Position numbers and translations under genes: made by a program | Part shown: positions 4,392-6,295 of the stretch, one piece after another | Layout of the letters: each line of letters opens with the position of its first letter | How positions within the stretch are numbered: position 1 is the first letter of the stretch | Notes under the pieces: generated by a model | Databases searched by the model: none | What the model was told of the DNA's origin: nothing | The model's input: only the letters and a program-made list of their open reading frames with translations | Source: JAMORN01 sp027063545 [NCBI: bacterium] | Lineage (GTDB): Bacteria; JAMORN01 | NCBI GenBank assembly: GCA_027063545.1 | Contig: JAMORN010000157.1 | Span: 1-6,295, forward strand | Length of the DNA stretch: 6,295 nucleotides | Direction: 5' to 3'

Positions 4392-6295
4392 TTATATTTT
4401 TTTAACTCTATTTTGCAGTTTAAATAGATAATTTAAAGCCTCAATTGGTGTCATATTATTTAGATTAAGTTTTTTAATTTCTGTAAGGATTGATTCTATC
4501 TCTAAATTTTCATTATTAAACAACGTTAAATTTTCATTATTTACATTTTTAACAGTTTCATTTTCATCTAATATTATTGAAATTTCATATTTTTCAATTT
4601 TATTTAAGATTTCTTTTGCCCTTTCAATTACTTTTTGGGGTACACCTGCTAATTTAGCAACATCTATGCCATATGAATCACTCACACTACCAGGTACTAA
4701 TTTTCTTAAAAATATAAGCTTATCGTCTTCTCTTTTTATTGCTATATTATAGTTTTTTACTTTTGGAAGTATCTCTTCAATCTCAGTAAGTTCATGATAA
4801 TGGGTGGCAAATAGTGTTTTAGGATTTCTATTTTTTTCATTATGGAGATATTCAACTATTGCCCAAGCAAGAGAAAGTCCATCAAAAGTAGAAGTTCCTC
4901 TCCCTACTTCATCAAGAATAACTAAAGATCTATTTGTTGCATTATTTAAAATATTTGCAACTTCACTCATCTCAACTAAAAATGTACTTTGTCCTTTAGA
5001 TAATCTGTCATATGCTCCTATTCTTGAGAATATTTTATCCACAATAGATATTTCTGCATGTTCTGCAGGTACAAAAGATCCGATATGAGCAAGAAATACA
5101 ATCAAAGCAACTTGCCTTAAATAAGTAGATTTACCCGCCATATTAGGACCTGTAATTATCATAATTTGATTTTCTTTATCAAGATATGTATCATTAGGAA
5201 TAAATTTTTCTTCTTTTATAATTTTTTCAATAACAGGATGTCTTCCATTTTTTATAAATAATCTATCTGTTTCTGTAATTTCAGGTTTTGTATAGTGATT
5301 TTCTATAGCAACTATACTGAATGAGATTAAAACATCCAAAAGAGCAATAGCTTTAGATGTATTTTGAAATTTTTCAATACTTTTAGATAGTTTTTCAATA
5401 ATAGAGTTGTATATCTCATTTTCTAACTCTTCAACCTTTTCTTCCCCAAATAGAATAATTTCTTCAGCTTTTTTTAGTTCTTCTGTAATATATCGTTCTG
5501 CATTTACAAGTGTTTGTTTCCTTATATAATCATCAGGCACATTATGGATTTGGGTTTTAGGAATCTCAATATAATATCCAAATACCTTATTATATTTAAT
5601 TTTTAAACTATTTATTTTTGTTCTTTCCCTCTCTTTTTGTTCCAATTCTATTAGATATTTTTTTGAATTTCTAATTTTATCAATAATAGAATCAAGTTCT
5701 TGAGAAAATCCTTCTTTTATTATTCTTTTATCACCTTCAATTATCTTTTCATTTATAGAGTTATGTATAAGTTCATATTCAGATGTTAGATTTTCTATAT
5801 TATCTATAATTTCTTTTTTTATAAGAGAAACTTCTTTACAATTTTTTTCTAAAATTTCCTTGATTTCTTTAATAGATGGGATTGCTTGTTTAATTGTTAA
5901 AAGATCCTTAGGAGTTATCTTTCTATATATAAGTTTATTAGATATTCTTTCAATATCATATATTTGTTTTAATAGTTTTATAATTTTTTCTCTAGTAGAA
6001 GAATCTTTATAGAAAAATTCTACAGCTTCAAGTCTTTTTTTGATTTTTTCTTTATTTTTTAAGGGATATGTTAAGAAAAGTTTTAATAGTCTTGTACCCA
6101 TAGGAGTAGATGTTCTTTTTAAAATATTAAAAAGTGTTGATTTGTAATCATCTGAATGAAGTGGTTCTAAAATTTCAAGATTTCTAAAAGTATTGTAATC
6201 TATTTCTAAAAATTCAGAGGATGAACGTTTTTGAATATTTCTAAAATGTTTTGGTTTTATTTTTTTTGTATCAGAAAAATATGTAATAATAACAC
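4392..6295 (-). CDS. mutS: DNA mismatch repair protein MutS (5' partial)
   Basis: MutS recognises mismatched DNA and, as an ATP-driven sliding clamp, recruits MutL. The frame is open to the right edge: 633 residues are visible, and the Met at 6101 is internal. Upstream codons read LEIDYNTFRNLEILEPL and then RTSTPMGTRLL, the classic start of the MutS core domain. The mismatch-reading N-terminal domain, with its Phe-x-Glu motif, is outside the window. Visible-residue numbering: core/lever from about 30; clamp region with VFGYYIEIPKTQ (237-248) and IRKQTLVNAERYITEEL (257-273); Walker A GPNMAGKST (382-390); RLSKGQSTFLVEM (430-442); Walker B with LDEVGRGTSTFDG (460-472); switch FATHYHE (495-501). 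The C-terminus ends in NMTPIEALNYLFKLQ, the usual MutS tail. The clamp domain and the core order show MutS1, not MutS2. It is probably first or upstream in an operon with the KaiC-like and HTH genes. Confidence 0.96.
   Translation of the reverse strand, partial: VIITYFSDTKKIKPKHFRNIQKRSSSEFLEIDYNTFRNLEILEPLHSDDYKSTLFNILKRTSTPMGTRLLKLFLTYPLKNKEKIKKRLEAVEFFYKDSSTREKIIKLLKQIYDIERISNKLIYRKITPKDLLTIKQAIPSIKEIKEILEKNCKEVSLIKKEIIDNIENLTSEYELIHNSINEKIIEGDKRIIKEGFSQELDSIIDKIRNSKKYLIELEQKERERTKINSLKIKYNKVFGYYIEIPKTQIHNVPDDYIRKQTLVNAERYITEELKKAEEIILFGEEKVEELENEIYNSIIEKLSKSIEKFQNTSKAIALLDVLISFSIVAIENHYTKPEITETDRLFIKNGRHPVIEKIIKEEKFIPNDTYLDKENQIMIITGPNMAGKSTYLRQVALIVFLAHIGSFVPAEHAEISIVDKIFSRIGAYDRLSKGQSTFLVEMSEVANILNNATNRSLVILDEVGRGTSTFDGLSLAWAIVEYLHNEKNRNPKTLFATHYHELTEIEEILPKVKNYNIAIKREDDKLIFLRKLVPGSVSDSYGIDVAKLAGVPQKVIERAKEILNKIEKYEISIILDENETVKNVNNENLTLFNNENLEIESILTEIKKLNLNNMTPIEALNYLFKLQNRVKKI
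4503..4541. repeat. Short direct repeat inside the mutS 3' region
   Basis: The 15-mer TAAATTTTCATTATT occurs at 4503-4517 and again at 4527-4541, a period of 24 bases. On the coding strand the two copies give NNENL twice, eight residues apart (NNENLTLF followed by NNENLEIE). The repeat is in frame, sits in the flexible linker between the ATPase domain and the C-terminal helices, and probably arose by slippage or local duplication. Confidence 0.75.

Noticed and set aside
4804-5088. 94-codon open frame on the + strand
   Set aside because: It is antisense to the MutS ATPase domain, the most conserved part of that gene. It shows no family resemblance, so it is a shadow frame.
4392-6295. MutS2 instead of MutS1
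   Set aside because: The gene has the clamp-region signature and a MutS1-type C-terminus (TPIEALNYL), with no Smr domain.

Overview
The window is AT-rich coding DNA with almost no intergenic space. It holds five protein genes in two convergent blocks. Arginine is written almost only as AGA and isoleucine often as ATA, and the proteins are rich in Lys, Glu and Ile, which together suggest a thermophilic bacterium with a low-GC genome. A RecA/KaiC-type ATPase that looks archaeal, a full-type MutS1 and a CheA-receiver hybrid together fit Aquificota (a Sulfurihydrogenibium- or Persephonella-like organism) better than Campylobacterota. Campylobacterota also carry CheA-receiver fusions but generally lack MutS1. 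The lineage is inferred, not demonstrated.

Left block, + strand (1-2783): the 3' three quarters or so of a chemotaxis histidine kinase gene (cheA type), followed 15 bases later by a cheW-type coupling gene. The kinase runs off the left edge, so its phosphotransfer domain is not visible. Visible in order are the dimerisation helices, HATPase, a CheW-like domain with a charged insert, a second degenerate CheW-like domain and a C-terminal receiver. Kinase and coupling protein would sit in one chemoreceptor signalling array, controlling flagellar or pilus motility.

Right block, - strand (6295-2800): a probable operon read right to left. It contains mutS (5' end outside the window), a single-domain KaiC/RecA-like ATPase and a small helix-turn-helix protein, with gaps of 16 and 31 bases that each hold a ribosome binding site. 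I recall the ATPase plus HTH pairing from archaea and Aquificales, where the HTH protein is described as a KaiC-neighbour regulatory domain. Its function is unknown.

The blocks meet tail to tail with only 16 bases between stop codons. A 14-bp hairpin begins right at the stop codon of the HTH gene and probably marks the transcript boundary. I saw no RNA genes, CRISPR arrays, insertion sequences or prophage genes. The most interesting item is the archaeal-type KaiC/HTH pair placed directly behind mutS.
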